A stretch of 64,000 nucleotides of DNA from Saprospiraceae bacterium (lineage in GTDB: Bacteria; Bacteroidota; Bacteroidia; Chitinophagales; Saprospiraceae). The notes beneath the pieces are model-generated. The model saw only the letters and a list, made by a program, of their open reading frames with translations. It made no database searches and was not told where the DNA came from. Numbering within the stretch: position 1 is the first letter of the stretch; every line of letters begins with the position of its first letter. Where the stretch lies: contig JAWKLJ010000001.1 in the NCBI GenBank assembly GCA_041392805.1, forward strand, positions 2,294,001-2,358,000, given 5' to 3'. The translations under genes and the position numbers were made by a program. This document shows, in pieces, positions 34,986 to 43,348 of the stretch.

Positions 34986-35174
34986 TAAGTTGTTTTTTTC
35001 TATAAAATAAGGCCAAGAATCAATGTTTAAAAGGGTCCAATTTTTTTTAAAAAAAAATACAACGTTTGAGCGGACATTTTTCTAACACCGATTTACAGTA
35101 AGATGTAAGCCATTAATTAATTCTTAACTATACTTTTTAGTACAACATTTTCAACCTTAAAAAATCACTTTATC

Positions 35175-36550
35175 ATGAGAAATTTGTTTCTAACCTTCTT
35201 ATGTTTCATTGCCCTCGCTTCTGTCGCAAAAGCACAGGACCCAGGTAACCCCGGAAGAGGTGATATCCTTACTGAAAAAAGTCAAATCGTAGAAGACCTC
35301 AAAAAAGAAAATGCTGAGGTAAAAGAGCTGACTGGTGTTCAATCCATTCCCGTCAAAAAAGTAAAACTACTGCTGGTAAAAAAATAGCTAACAGTTACAT
35401 TGTATTACTTAAAGATGAATTTGTTCCTCCTTTTATCAAACAAAAATCAGCCAATTCAGGTAGCCGCGAAAGCCAAATCGCCGCTGCTAAATCTCACCAA
35501 GCTGCATCCGAAAAAGCCATCCGCAAATATGCTACCGAAGCCCTCGGTTTGAGCAATGATGAAATCGGTGAAATTTTCACTGGTGTTCAAAGTGGTTTTA
35601 CCGTCAACCTAAAACCTAAAAAATCAGGTACTGCTGCCTGGTTGTCACAAACCAAAAGTGCAGCCAATACAGCTGATGTATTCCAGGATGAGGAAGTCGA
35701 AGCCACTTTCAATTCTGTAGACGCGACTACCAATGCTTACAGTCCTGCTGCCTGGGCGCCTCAATATGCCGACTATGGCAACTGGGTTGCTGGTGGATGC
35801 AACTGCCAAGGACACTACAAATGGTTCTGGATTGTGGACACAGGGATCGACCTCAACCACCCTGACCTTAATGTAAACACAACCTATGGCCGCTCTTTCG
35901 TTCCTGGTGAGCCTTCTGCTGAAGATTACAATGGTCACGGAACACACGTGGCAGGTATTGCTGCCGCTAAAGACAACAGTTTTGGTGCCCTGGGTATTGC
36001 TTACAATGCAACAGTTGTACCTGTAAAAGTCTTGGGTGCAAGCGGTAGCGGATCCTGGTCTTCTGTGATATCTGGCTTGAACTGGATATACAGTTATGGT
36101 ATCGCTGGTGATGTAGTGAACATGAGCTTGTCTGGTGGTGGCAACACTTCTGTAGACAACTGTGTTAAAGCACTCGCAGCAAAAGGTATCTATGTGGTCA
36201 TGGCTGCTGGTAATTCTTCTTCCAATGCCGGCAACTATACCCCTGGCAGAACCAACGGTTCCAAAATTTACACCATTGCTGCTACCCAATATCAACCTTA
36301 CTGGTGGGCACACACTTTTGCCAGCAATTACTCCAACTATGGCAAACCTCCAGTCGATTTCGCAGCACCTGGTACCAGCATCTACTCTACTTACAAAAAC
36401 GGTGGATATGCTTACCTCACAGGTACTTCAATGGCTTCGCCTAACTTTGCCGGCGCATTGATGTGCGGAACCAAATTGCTCAAGGGTTATTACTACTACC
36501 AAGTCAACCCGACCAGCCACAACTTATATGTCATCAGGGCTAAAAACTAA
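35175..36550 (+). pseudogene. subtilisin-like peptidase copy A, frameshifted
   Basis: This is nearly identical to the intact gene at 38621-39997. The signal peptide and N-terminal propeptide start are in one frame up to a stop at 35387. The remainder (I9 propeptide, then catalytic DTGIDLNHPD, NGHGTH and GTSMASP motifs) is in another frame. Comparison with copy B shows one A missing from a six-A run at 35355-35360 (seven would restore the frame). Its catalytic triad is otherwise complete. Slippage in the run could restore expression, or the change may be an assembly error. Its upstream region differs from the promoter-leader shared by copies B and C. Confidence 0.82.
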
Positions 36551-36576
36551 AAATGCCTAAACCGATTTATAGCTTT

Positions 36577-36610
36577 CAAAACCTCCGAGTCTTTTGATTC
36601 GGGGGTTTTG
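36577..36610 (+). terminator. terminator of subtilisin copy A
   Basis: CAAAACC and CCGA pair with TCGG and GGTTTTG around a short loop, 26 bases after the stop. The identical hairpin follows copy B at 40024-40057, so it belongs to the duplicated unit. Confidence 0.65.
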
Positions 36611-36865
36611 ATGTATTAGAGCAAACGATGTTTTTTGTTTTAGAAATAAAAGATTTTGCAGTTGACCCGATCTATCTTGTTAAGTAGATGCGGGCCGGCT
36701 AATTCCTGGCGGAATCCGCAGTATAAAGGCTTTGAGGCCATTGAAGTCTACCCAAACCTGCTTTAAACATCTCCGAACAATTTATCAAGTATTAACCCAA
36801 TTGTTACAAATAAAATTTGGCGTTAAAAATTTAGCACAGGAATAACTTTTTTGAAATAAATGCGC

Positions 36866-36873
36866 TATATTTG
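36866..36873 (+). promoter_or_regulatory. candidate promoter of subtilisin copy B
   Basis: TATATTTG is an exact TAnnTTTG match. The same position of the duplicated unit before copy C has TATGTTTG (40314-40321). Both lie about 515 bases before the S8 start codon once the IS element is subtracted. The IS at 37221 now separates this box from copy B. In the 36551-37220 interval only this box and the terminator are seen. Confidence 0.45.
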
Positions 36874-37220
36874 ACTTAGCATTTTTAACACATTATTTTA
36901 GAAATGTCTCATGCAAAATTGCACTCGTGTTTTGTTTTAAATATTCATCGCAGTTTTCAACTACACCCTGATTGTTCTTTTTATTTTGCAATTCTCAAAC
37001 ATCTCCTTCACTATAAGCATCAGTTTAATATTTGAAATTAATTGTATATTTTTTTCATGTGCTGTCTTGTTCTTGTGTGTTCAAACTAAGCAAAAAGTAC
37101 TCCCCTTTTCGATTTAGACGACTTCGTATTGACGATTACTTAATTTTCTTTTGACAACCACAACGGAAGGCAAGTCATTTTGTCCTCAGGGCTGCTACCT
37201 AATGAATTAGTAAGGTATTG

Positions 37221-38440
37221 CCTACTCTACCCTACTAAAAAGTTAGTGGGGGTGAAAAAATCATAAGGAAGCGTCATATTTGGGTTACCACACTCAAAAA
37301 CGACTAACTTCCTTATGAAGCAATATTGCTGCGCCGAAGTTACGGCGATTCTGGACAAAGTGCCAATGGTAAAGAATCTGGCTCGCAAAAAATTCATCGT
37401 ACTTTTTGTTTTGGCGATGATCAAAACCCGATCGGTACAGTTTTGTGAGGTAGCCCAAGCCCTTAATGACGAGGTCAAAGCCTCTTCTAATGAAGTCAGG
37501 ATACAAGATTTCTTCCGAGAGGTGTCCCTAGACTACGAACAGGTAGCCCTATTGTTAGCGATGTTCTTACCCAAAAGAGGGAAAGTAACCTTATGTATTG
37601 ATCGAACAGAATGGGACTTTGGCAAATGCCAGGTCAATATCCTGATGATTGTGGTGCGTTGCCGGCATATTAGTATTCCCTTGTATTGGGAGATGCTGGA
37701 CAATAATAGCGGCAACTCCAATACGAGTGATCGAATCGATCTGCTCAAAAATGTATCCGGCTATTAGGTAAACGCATTGGCTTATTCCTTGGCGACCGGG
37801 AGTTTATCGGACATCGTTGGCTGAAATTCCTGAAAGATCAAGGTATTCGGTTTTGCGTTAGGGTACCGAGGCATCATAAAATCACTCGTCAGCTAGGGCT
37901 CAATGAACATGTTTATACGATTGAGCAACTACTCCAAGACCGCAAAACAGTACGGCTGAGTGGTTGTAGGGTAGATGGCATCTGGGGCAATGTGTATGGC
38001 AAAGTCCTTAAAGACGGTGATTTGCTGTTTCTATTTGGCACGGCCAAAGTAGATTACCTGGCCCAACTATACAAGAAACGATGGCGAATCGAATGCTTCT
38101 TCCAAAATGTGAAGAAGCGAGGCTTTGATTTGGAGTCTACACATCTCAGAGACCTGGAGAAACTTAAAAAACTGGTAGCCTTGGTCTGCATCGCTTATGC
38201 AGTGGTAGCTAATGTCGGACTTCATCAACATCTGCGCCGGAAAGCTATTGCGATAAAAAATCACGGCTACAAGGAAAACAGCTTCTCGCGCCGGGGAATC
38301 GACATTGTTCGCGAGGGGCTACGGAGAGTTTGGAAACGAAATTTTCAATTGTTCCTTGATCTGGTCATCCGATTTTTGCGTTGGATGCAGATCAATCCTA
38401 ATAATTTACCTCTACCTGATTTTTAGTAGGGTAGAGTAGG
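37221..38440 (+). mobile_element. IS4-family-like insertion sequence
   Basis: This 1,220-bp element is bounded by 21-bp perfect inverted ends: CCTACTCTACCCTACTAAAA at 37221 and its complement ending at 38440. A 5-bp duplication TATTG lies at 37216-37220 and 38441-38445. Removing the IS and one TATTG leaves TAAGGTATTGCCTTA, a palindromic target whose centre was duplicated. It holds one transposase gene that is frameshifted. It sits in the leader of subtilisin copy B. Confidence 0.92.
37315..38426 (+). pseudogene. IS4-like DDE transposase, frameshifted
   Basis: The N-terminal part (37315-37767) carries the first catalytic Asp in LCIDRTEWDFGK. A second frame continues with LGDREF (second Asp) and the YKKRWRIECFFQNVKKRGFD block (YREK-type Glu), ending at 38426 inside the right inverted end. 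One extra A in the five-A run at 37747-37751 would join the two frames as one protein of about 370 residues. It is either an inactivating mutation, a programmed frameshift site or a sequencing error. All three catalytic residues are otherwise present. Confidence 0.85.
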
Positions 38441-38620
38441 TATTGCCTTAGGTTAATTAGTAAAAAAAAATGACTTTTTATGTCAAAAAAAAAACGACTT
38501 TTTCAAGGACATTTTCATTTTCTGATTTACTATTATTTGTAAGCATTCGATTTTCATTCATCAATAATTATTCTTACCCATTTTAGCAAATGGACATTTT
38601 TTTTCAAAAATCACTTTATC

Positions 38621-39997
38621 ATGAGAAATTTGTTTCTAACCTTCTTATGTTTCATTGCCCTCGCTTCTGTCGCAAAAGCACAGGACCCAGGTAACCCCGG
38701 AAGAGGTGATATCCTTACTGAAAAAAGTCAAATCGTTGAAGACCTCAAAAAAGAAAATGCTGAGGTAAAAGAGCTGACTGGTGTTCAATCCATTCCTGTA
38801 AAGAAGAGTAGTTCTTCTGCCGGCAAAAAAATAGCCAACAGTTACATTGTATTACTTAAAGATGAATTTGTTCCTCCTTTTATCAAACAAAAATCAGCCA
38901 ATTCAGGTAGCCGCGAAAGCCAAATCGCCGCTGCTAAAAAACACGAAGCTGCATCCGAAAAAGCCATCCGCAAATATGCTACCGAAGCCCTCGGTTTGAG
39001 CAATGATGAAATCGGTGAAACTTTCTCTGGTGTTCAAAGTGGTTTTACCGTCAACCTAAAACCTAAAAAATCAGGTACTGCTGCCTGGTTGTCACAAACC
39101 AAAAGTGCAGCCAATACAGCTGATGTATTCCAGGATGAGGAAGTCGAAGCCACTTTCAATTCTGTAGACGCGACTACCAATGCTTACAGTCCTGCTGCCT
39201 GGGCTCCTCAATATGCCGACTATGGCAACTGGGTTGCTGGTGGATGCAACTGCCAAGGACACTACAAATGGTTCTGGATTGTGGACACAGGGATCGACCT
39301 CAACCACCCTGACCTTAATGTAAACACAACCTATGGCCGCTCTTTCGTTCCTGGTGAGCCTTCTCCTGAAGATTACAATGGTCACGGAACACACGTGGCA
39401 GGTATTGCTGCCGCTAAAGACAACAGTTTTGGTGCCCTAGGTATTGCTTACAATGCAACAGTTGTACCTGTAAAAGTCTTGGGTGCAAGCGGTAGCGGAT
39501 CCTGGTCTTCTGTGATATCTGGCTTGAACTGGATATACAGTTATGGTATCGCTGGTGATGTAGTGAACATGAGCTTGTCTGGCGGTGGCAACACTTCTGT
39601 AGACAACTGTGTTAAAGCACTCGCAGCAAAAGGTATCTATGTGGTCATGGCTGCTGGTAATTCTTCTTCCAATGCCGGCAACTACACTCCTGCCAGAACC
39701 AACGGTTCCAAAATTTACACCATTGCTGCTACCCAATATCAACCTTACTGGTGGGCACACACTTTTGCCAGCAATTACTCCAACTATGGCAAACCTCCAG
39801 TCGATTTCGCAGCACCTGGTACCAGCATCTACTCCACTTACAAAAACGGTGGATATGCTTACCTCACAGGTACTTCTATGGCTTCGCCTAACTTTGCAGG
39901 AGCGCTAATGTGCGGAACCAAATTGCTCAAGGGTTATTACTACTACCAAGTCAACCCGACCAGCCACAACTTATATGTCATCAGGGCTAAAAACTAA
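38621..39997 (+). CDS. subtilisin-like serine peptidase copy B
   Basis: A 458-residue secreted S8 family peptidase. The signal peptide (MRNLFLTFLCFIALASVAKA) is followed by a linker and an I9-type inhibitory propeptide (SYIVLLKDEFVPPF to about residue 150). The catalytic domain of proteinase K type has Asp222 (IVDTGIDLNHPD), His255 (DYNGHGTHVAG), oxyanion Asn347 (MAAGNSS) and Ser419 (TGTSMASPNFAG). The propeptide should keep the enzyme inactive until secreted. There is no T9SS tail, so it should be released or held by other means. It is nearly identical to copy A and more distant from copy C. ATG start conserved in all three. Confidence 0.9.
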   Translation: MRNLFLTFLCFIALASVAKAQDPGNPGRGDILTEKSQIVEDLKKENAEVKELTGVQSIPVKKSSSSAGKKIANSYIVLLKDEFVPPFIKQKSANSGSRESQIAAAKKHEAASEKAIRKYATEALGLSNDEIGETFSGVQSGFTVNLKPKKSGTAAWLSQTKSAANTADVFQDEEVEATFNSVDATTNAYSPAAWAPQYADYGNWVAGGCNCQGHYKWFWIVDTGIDLNHPDLNVNTTYGRSFVPGEPSPEDYNGHGTHVAGIAAAKDNSFGALGIAYNATVVPVKVLGASGSGSWSSVISGLNWIYSYGIAGDVVNMSLSGGGNTSVDNCVKALAAKGIYVVMAAGNSSSNAGNYTPARTNGSKIYTIAATQYQPYWWAHTFASNYSNYGKPPVDFAAPGTSIYSTYKNGGYAYLTGTSMASPNFAGALMCGTKLLKGYYYYQVNPTSHNLYVIRAKN

Positions 39998-40023
39998 AAA
40001 TGCCTAAACCGATTTATAGCTTT

Positions 40024-40057
40024 CAAAACCTCCGAGTCTTTTGATTCGGGGGTTTTG
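40024..40057 (+). terminator. terminator of subtilisin copy B
   Basis: The same CAAAACC/GGTTTTG and CCGA/TCGG hairpin as after copy A, at the same distance from the stop. The 3' flank stays nearly identical for about 300 bases, showing that the duplicated block extends past the gene. Confidence 0.65.
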
Positions 40058-40313
40058 ATGTATTAGAGCAAACGATGTTTTTTGTTTTAGAAATAAAAGG
40101 TTTTGCAGTTGACCCGATCTATCTTGTTAAGTAGATGCGGGCCGGCTAATTCCTGGCGGAATCCGCAGTATAAAGGCTTTGAGGCCATTGAAGTCTACCC
40201 AAACCTGCTTTAAAACACCTCCGAACAATTTATTAAGCATTAACCCAATTGTTACAAATAAAATTTGGCGTTAAAAAAATAGCACAAGAATTATTTTTTT
40301 GAAATAAATTCCC

Positions 40314-40321
40314 TATGTTTG
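40314..40321 (+). promoter_or_regulatory. candidate promoter of subtilisin copy C
   Basis: TATGTTTG matches TAnnTTTG and lies at the position equivalent to TATATTTG before copy B. The long leader (about 515 bases to the ATG) is unusual and also conserved in the B unit. It contains the block TCGATTTAGACGACTTCGTA in both. Nothing else was seen in the 39998-40842 interval. Confidence 0.45.
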
Positions 40322-40842
40322 TTTTAATGTTTTTAACAAGCAAATTAAGAAGTGTCTCATTCCGAATTGCGCTTGTAGTTTTGTTCTAACTATTCATCGC
40401 AGTTTTTATCTTGTACCCAGATTGTTTTTATTTTGCAATTCTCAAACATCTCCTTCACTATAAGCATCAGTCTAATATTTAAAATCAAGCATATGTTTTT
40501 ATACTTGCATCTTTTTTAAGCTGTCTTGTGTGTTCAAACTAAGCAAAAAGGACTCCCCTCATCGATTTAGACGACTTCGTATTGACGGTTATTTTTTTTC
40601 TCCTGACAAGTTACGTTTTTCTGGTTTCAGGCCTAGTGCTTGATTATTAGCATATTACCCTAGGCTAATAAACCTAACATTTAAAATATCAAATAAAGTT
40701 TACTTTTTCGAGGACATTTTTATTTTTTGATTTACTAATACGAGTATGCAATTAACTTTCATTCATCAATAATTATGCTTACCCATTTTAGCAAATGGAC
40801 ATTTTTTTTTCAAAAACTTTTATTTAAAAAATCACTATTATC

Positions 40843-42231
40843 ATGAGGAATTTGTTTCTAACCTTCTTATGTTTTGCAATTTTCACCACAGTGGCTATGG
40901 CCCAGGATCCCGGCAACCCCGGCAGAGGTGACATCCTTACCGAAAAAAGCCAAATTGTACAAGAACAAAAAGCAGAAAGTGAAAAAGCCGTAGAAGCTAA
41001 GGCTGAGTCTGTCGCTGTTAAAAAAAGTAGTTCCAGTGCCAGCAAAAAAATCCCTAATAGCTATATTGTATTGCTCAAGGATGAATTTGTACCTCCTTTC
41101 ATCAAACAAAAATCTTCCAATGGTGGTAGCCGTGAAAGCCAAATCGCAGCTGCTAAATCTCACCAGGCATCTTCCGAAAAAGCAATCCGTAAATATGCTA
41201 CCGAAGCCCTTGGCTTGAGCAATGATGAGATCGGAGAAATCTTCACTGGCATCCAAAGTGGATTTACGGTAAATCTAAAGCCTAAAAAAGCAGGCGCTGC
41301 TGCCTGGTTGTCGCAAACCAAAAGTGCAGCCAACACAGCTGATGCCTTCCAGGACGAAGAAGTGTCAATTATGGCCGGTCCTGTTGAATCTTCCATTGAT
41401 GCATACAGTCCTGCTGCATGGGCACCTCAATATGCCGACTATGGCAACTGGGTTGCTGGTGGATGTGATTGTACAAATTACAGCAAATGGATCTGGATTG
41501 TGGATACGGGTATTGACCTTAACCACCCTGATTTGAATGTAAAAACGAGCTATGGCAAATCTTTCGTTCCTGGTGAAGCAACAGCAGAAGACTTGCATGG
41601 TCATGGTACCCACGTTGCGGGCATTGCTGCTGCAAAAAACAATAGTTATGGCGCATTAGGTATTGCTTATGGTGCATCTGTTGTTCCTGTAAAAGTGTTA
41701 GGTGCCAATGGTAGCGGATCTTGGTCTGGTATTATTTCTGGTTTGAACTGGGTTTACAGTTATGGTATCGCCGGTGATGTTGTCAATATGAGTTTGGGAG
41801 GTTCCATTAGCCCAAGTGCACCACAAACTGCTTTGGAAAGTGCAGTTAAAGCTTTAGCAGCTAAAGGTATCTATGTGGTTATTGCAGCTGGTAACAGCAG
41901 CACAAATGCCAATAGCTTCACTCCTGCCAGGGTAAATGCGTCTAAAGTATATACCATTGCCGCTACCCAAAAAGATCCAGCTTGGTGGACACACAATTTT
42001 GCCAGCAACTACTCAAACTATGGCAAACCTCCGGTCGATTTCGCAGCACCTGGCTCTAGCATCTACTCTACCTACAAAAATGGTGGATATGCTTACCTTT
42101 CAGGTACATCAATGGCAGCACCTAACTTTTCTGGTGCCTTGCTTTGCGGAACTAAAAACCTAAAAGGTTATTACTACTACCAGGTCAATCCTACAAGTCA
42201 TAACTTGTATGTGATCAGGGCTAAAAACTAA
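40843..42231 (+). CDS. subtilisin-like serine peptidase copy C
   Basis: A 462-residue S8 peptidase with the same layout as copies A and B: signal peptide (ending TTVAMA), an I9-like propeptide to about residue 150, then the catalytic Asp221, His254 and Ser423 with intact motifs. The linker after the signal differs (AESEKAVEAKAESVAVKK) and the catalytic domain has several substitutions, so it diverged earlier than A and B. No T9SS tail. The stop is 3 bases before a dispersed palindromic repeat, followed by a strong hairpin. Confidence 0.9.
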   Translation: MRNLFLTFLCFAIFTTVAMAQDPGNPGRGDILTEKSQIVQEQKAESEKAVEAKAESVAVKKSSSSASKKIPNSYIVLLKDEFVPPFIKQKSSNGGSRESQIAAAKSHQASSEKAIRKYATEALGLSNDEIGEIFTGIQSGFTVNLKPKKAGAAAWLSQTKSAANTADAFQDEEVSIMAGPVESSIDAYSPAAWAPQYADYGNWVAGGCDCTNYSKWIWIVDTGIDLNHPDLNVKTSYGKSFVPGEATAEDLHGHGTHVAGIAAAKNNSYGALGIAYGASVVPVKVLGANGSGSWSGIISGLNWVYSYGIAGDVVNMSLGGSISPSAPQTALESAVKALAAKGIYVVIAAGNSSTNANSFTPARVNASKVYTIAATQKDPAWWTHNFASNYSNYGKPPVDFAAPGSSIYSTYKNGGYAYLSGTSMAAPNFSGALLCGTKNLKGYYYYQVNPTSHNLYVIRAKN

Positions 42232-42233
42232 GC

Positions 42234-42360
42234 ATTAGTAGTTTGACGGAAATAAAAGCTACCACTTTTTTCAAAGATTCGCGAATATTTTCACACAACT
42301 TCCTTTCTGTCAGTTGCTTTGAAAATTTTAGCGAATCAAAAGTTGTATCATTTATTTTTT
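42234..42360. repeat. dispersed 127-bp repeat, copy 1 of an inverted pair
   Basis: This segment matches 59854-59980 in inverted orientation with about three differences in 127 bases by eye. It is internally palindromic: GATTCGCGAATATTTTCA (42276-42293) pairs with TGAAAATTTTAGCGAATC (42320-42337) with two mismatches. Both copies begin within about 20 bases after a plus-strand stop codon, a position typical of REP-like elements that trim or end mRNA. Confidence 0.75.
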
Positions 42361-42392
42361 CCCCGTCTCTTAGTTAACTAATGGTCTTTTTG

Positions 42393-42425
42393 TATTACCT
42401 CCGGATCATTGGTCCGGAGGTAATA
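42393..42425. terminator. strong hairpin after subtilisin copy C
   Basis: A 13-bp perfect stem TATTACCTCCGGA / TCCGGAGGTAATA with a 7-base loop is followed by CCGTTTT on the plus strand. It probably ends transcription of copy C. No other feature was seen between it and the inhibitor gene at 42623. Confidence 0.7.
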
Positions 42426-42622
42426 CCGTTTTAGGAACCTCCTTTAAAAAGCTGGATGAAAGCGGTAAAAGGAAAAATAACTATCCTTTCCTTTATTTCG
42501 AACACCGAAGGCTGTTACATCGTTGGGTATATAGAAAAGACTTCTTTTTTTTTCTTAATTTTAGTAACGTATTCTGGTTTCACATGATTAATTTACGGAA
42601 TAACCGCATAAATCTTAAAATA

Positions 42623-43231
42623 ATGAAAATGAAAACCACCCACTTCATCGCCACTTTGTTGCTATTTTTTGCCCTGGCATGTAATACATCCTCTGTACCC
42701 AAAAGTGGCCCTAGTGCTTCAGTAGAAAAAAACAATAGCGTTGTTTCAACGGATTGCATCGATGAATCACTGAAAGGAGATTATCCTTGTACCAAAGAAA
42801 ACAATCCCGTCTGTGGTTGTGATGGTATTACTTATGGCAACCCTTGCCTAGCTAAAAAAGCAGGTGTATCAAAAACAACTCCAGGCCCTTGTGGTTCTTC
42901 CTCAAATAAAAAAGACATGGGATATATCATCCAACTTGATCCAACAGCCTTTCCTGAAATTGAAAGTTTCAAAAAAGCTAACCCCGGAAGCGATCGCCCT
43001 GATCCTTCAGGGAATAGTGAATTTGACAAATTCGTGAGAAAACAACTCATGAAATTTGCCAATGAAAAACTAGACATTAAACCCGAACAGGTCACACAAG
43101 TCTACAGTGGAATAATGCTAGGATTTGCCGCTACTATTCCTGCAAATCAATTGGAAAATTTCTTAACAAAGGTCAAAACGGCTAAAGAAATCACGAGCTA
43201 TGAAGAAGATGGGACGGTAGAAATTCGCTAG
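42623..43231 (+). CDS. lipoprotein protease inhibitor: Kazal domain plus I9-like domain
   Basis: From the ATG at 42623 the 202-residue protein has a lipobox FALAC (Cys20). A Kazal-type inhibitor domain follows with six Cys (45, 56, 64, 66, 75, 90) and the signature PVCGCDGITYGNPC. Residues 98-202 resemble the I9 propeptide of the neighbouring subtilisins: YIIQLDPTAFPEI parallels YIVLLKDEFVPPF, KFANEKLDI parallels KYATEALGL, and YSGIMLGFAA parallels FSGVQSGFTV. It has no catalytic domain. As a membrane lipoprotein it would shield the cell from its own secreted serine proteases, a role inferred from gene order and fold match. Confidence 0.8.
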   Translation: MKMKTTHFIATLLLFFALACNTSSVPKSGPSASVEKNNSVVSTDCIDESLKGDYPCTKENNPVCGCDGITYGNPCLAKKAGVSKTTPGPCGSSSNKKDMGYIIQLDPTAFPEIESFKKANPGSDRPDPSGNSEFDKFVRKQLMKFANEKLDIKPEQVTQVYSGIMLGFAATIPANQLENFLTKVKTAKEITSYEEDGTVEIR

Positions 43232-43348
43232 TATTTTATTACCTGTATTGACGACTGTAACATCGACATTTATCATTACCTACGATAAGGTAATTATTAT
43301 CTTATCGTGGGTTCTAACCTATTTCCCTACACAATAGAAAACAAAATA

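Noticed and set aside
35645..36313. 222-codon minus-strand ORF opposite subtilisin copy A
   Set aside because: It is the antisense shadow of the S8 catalytic domain; similar shadows lie opposite copies B and C.
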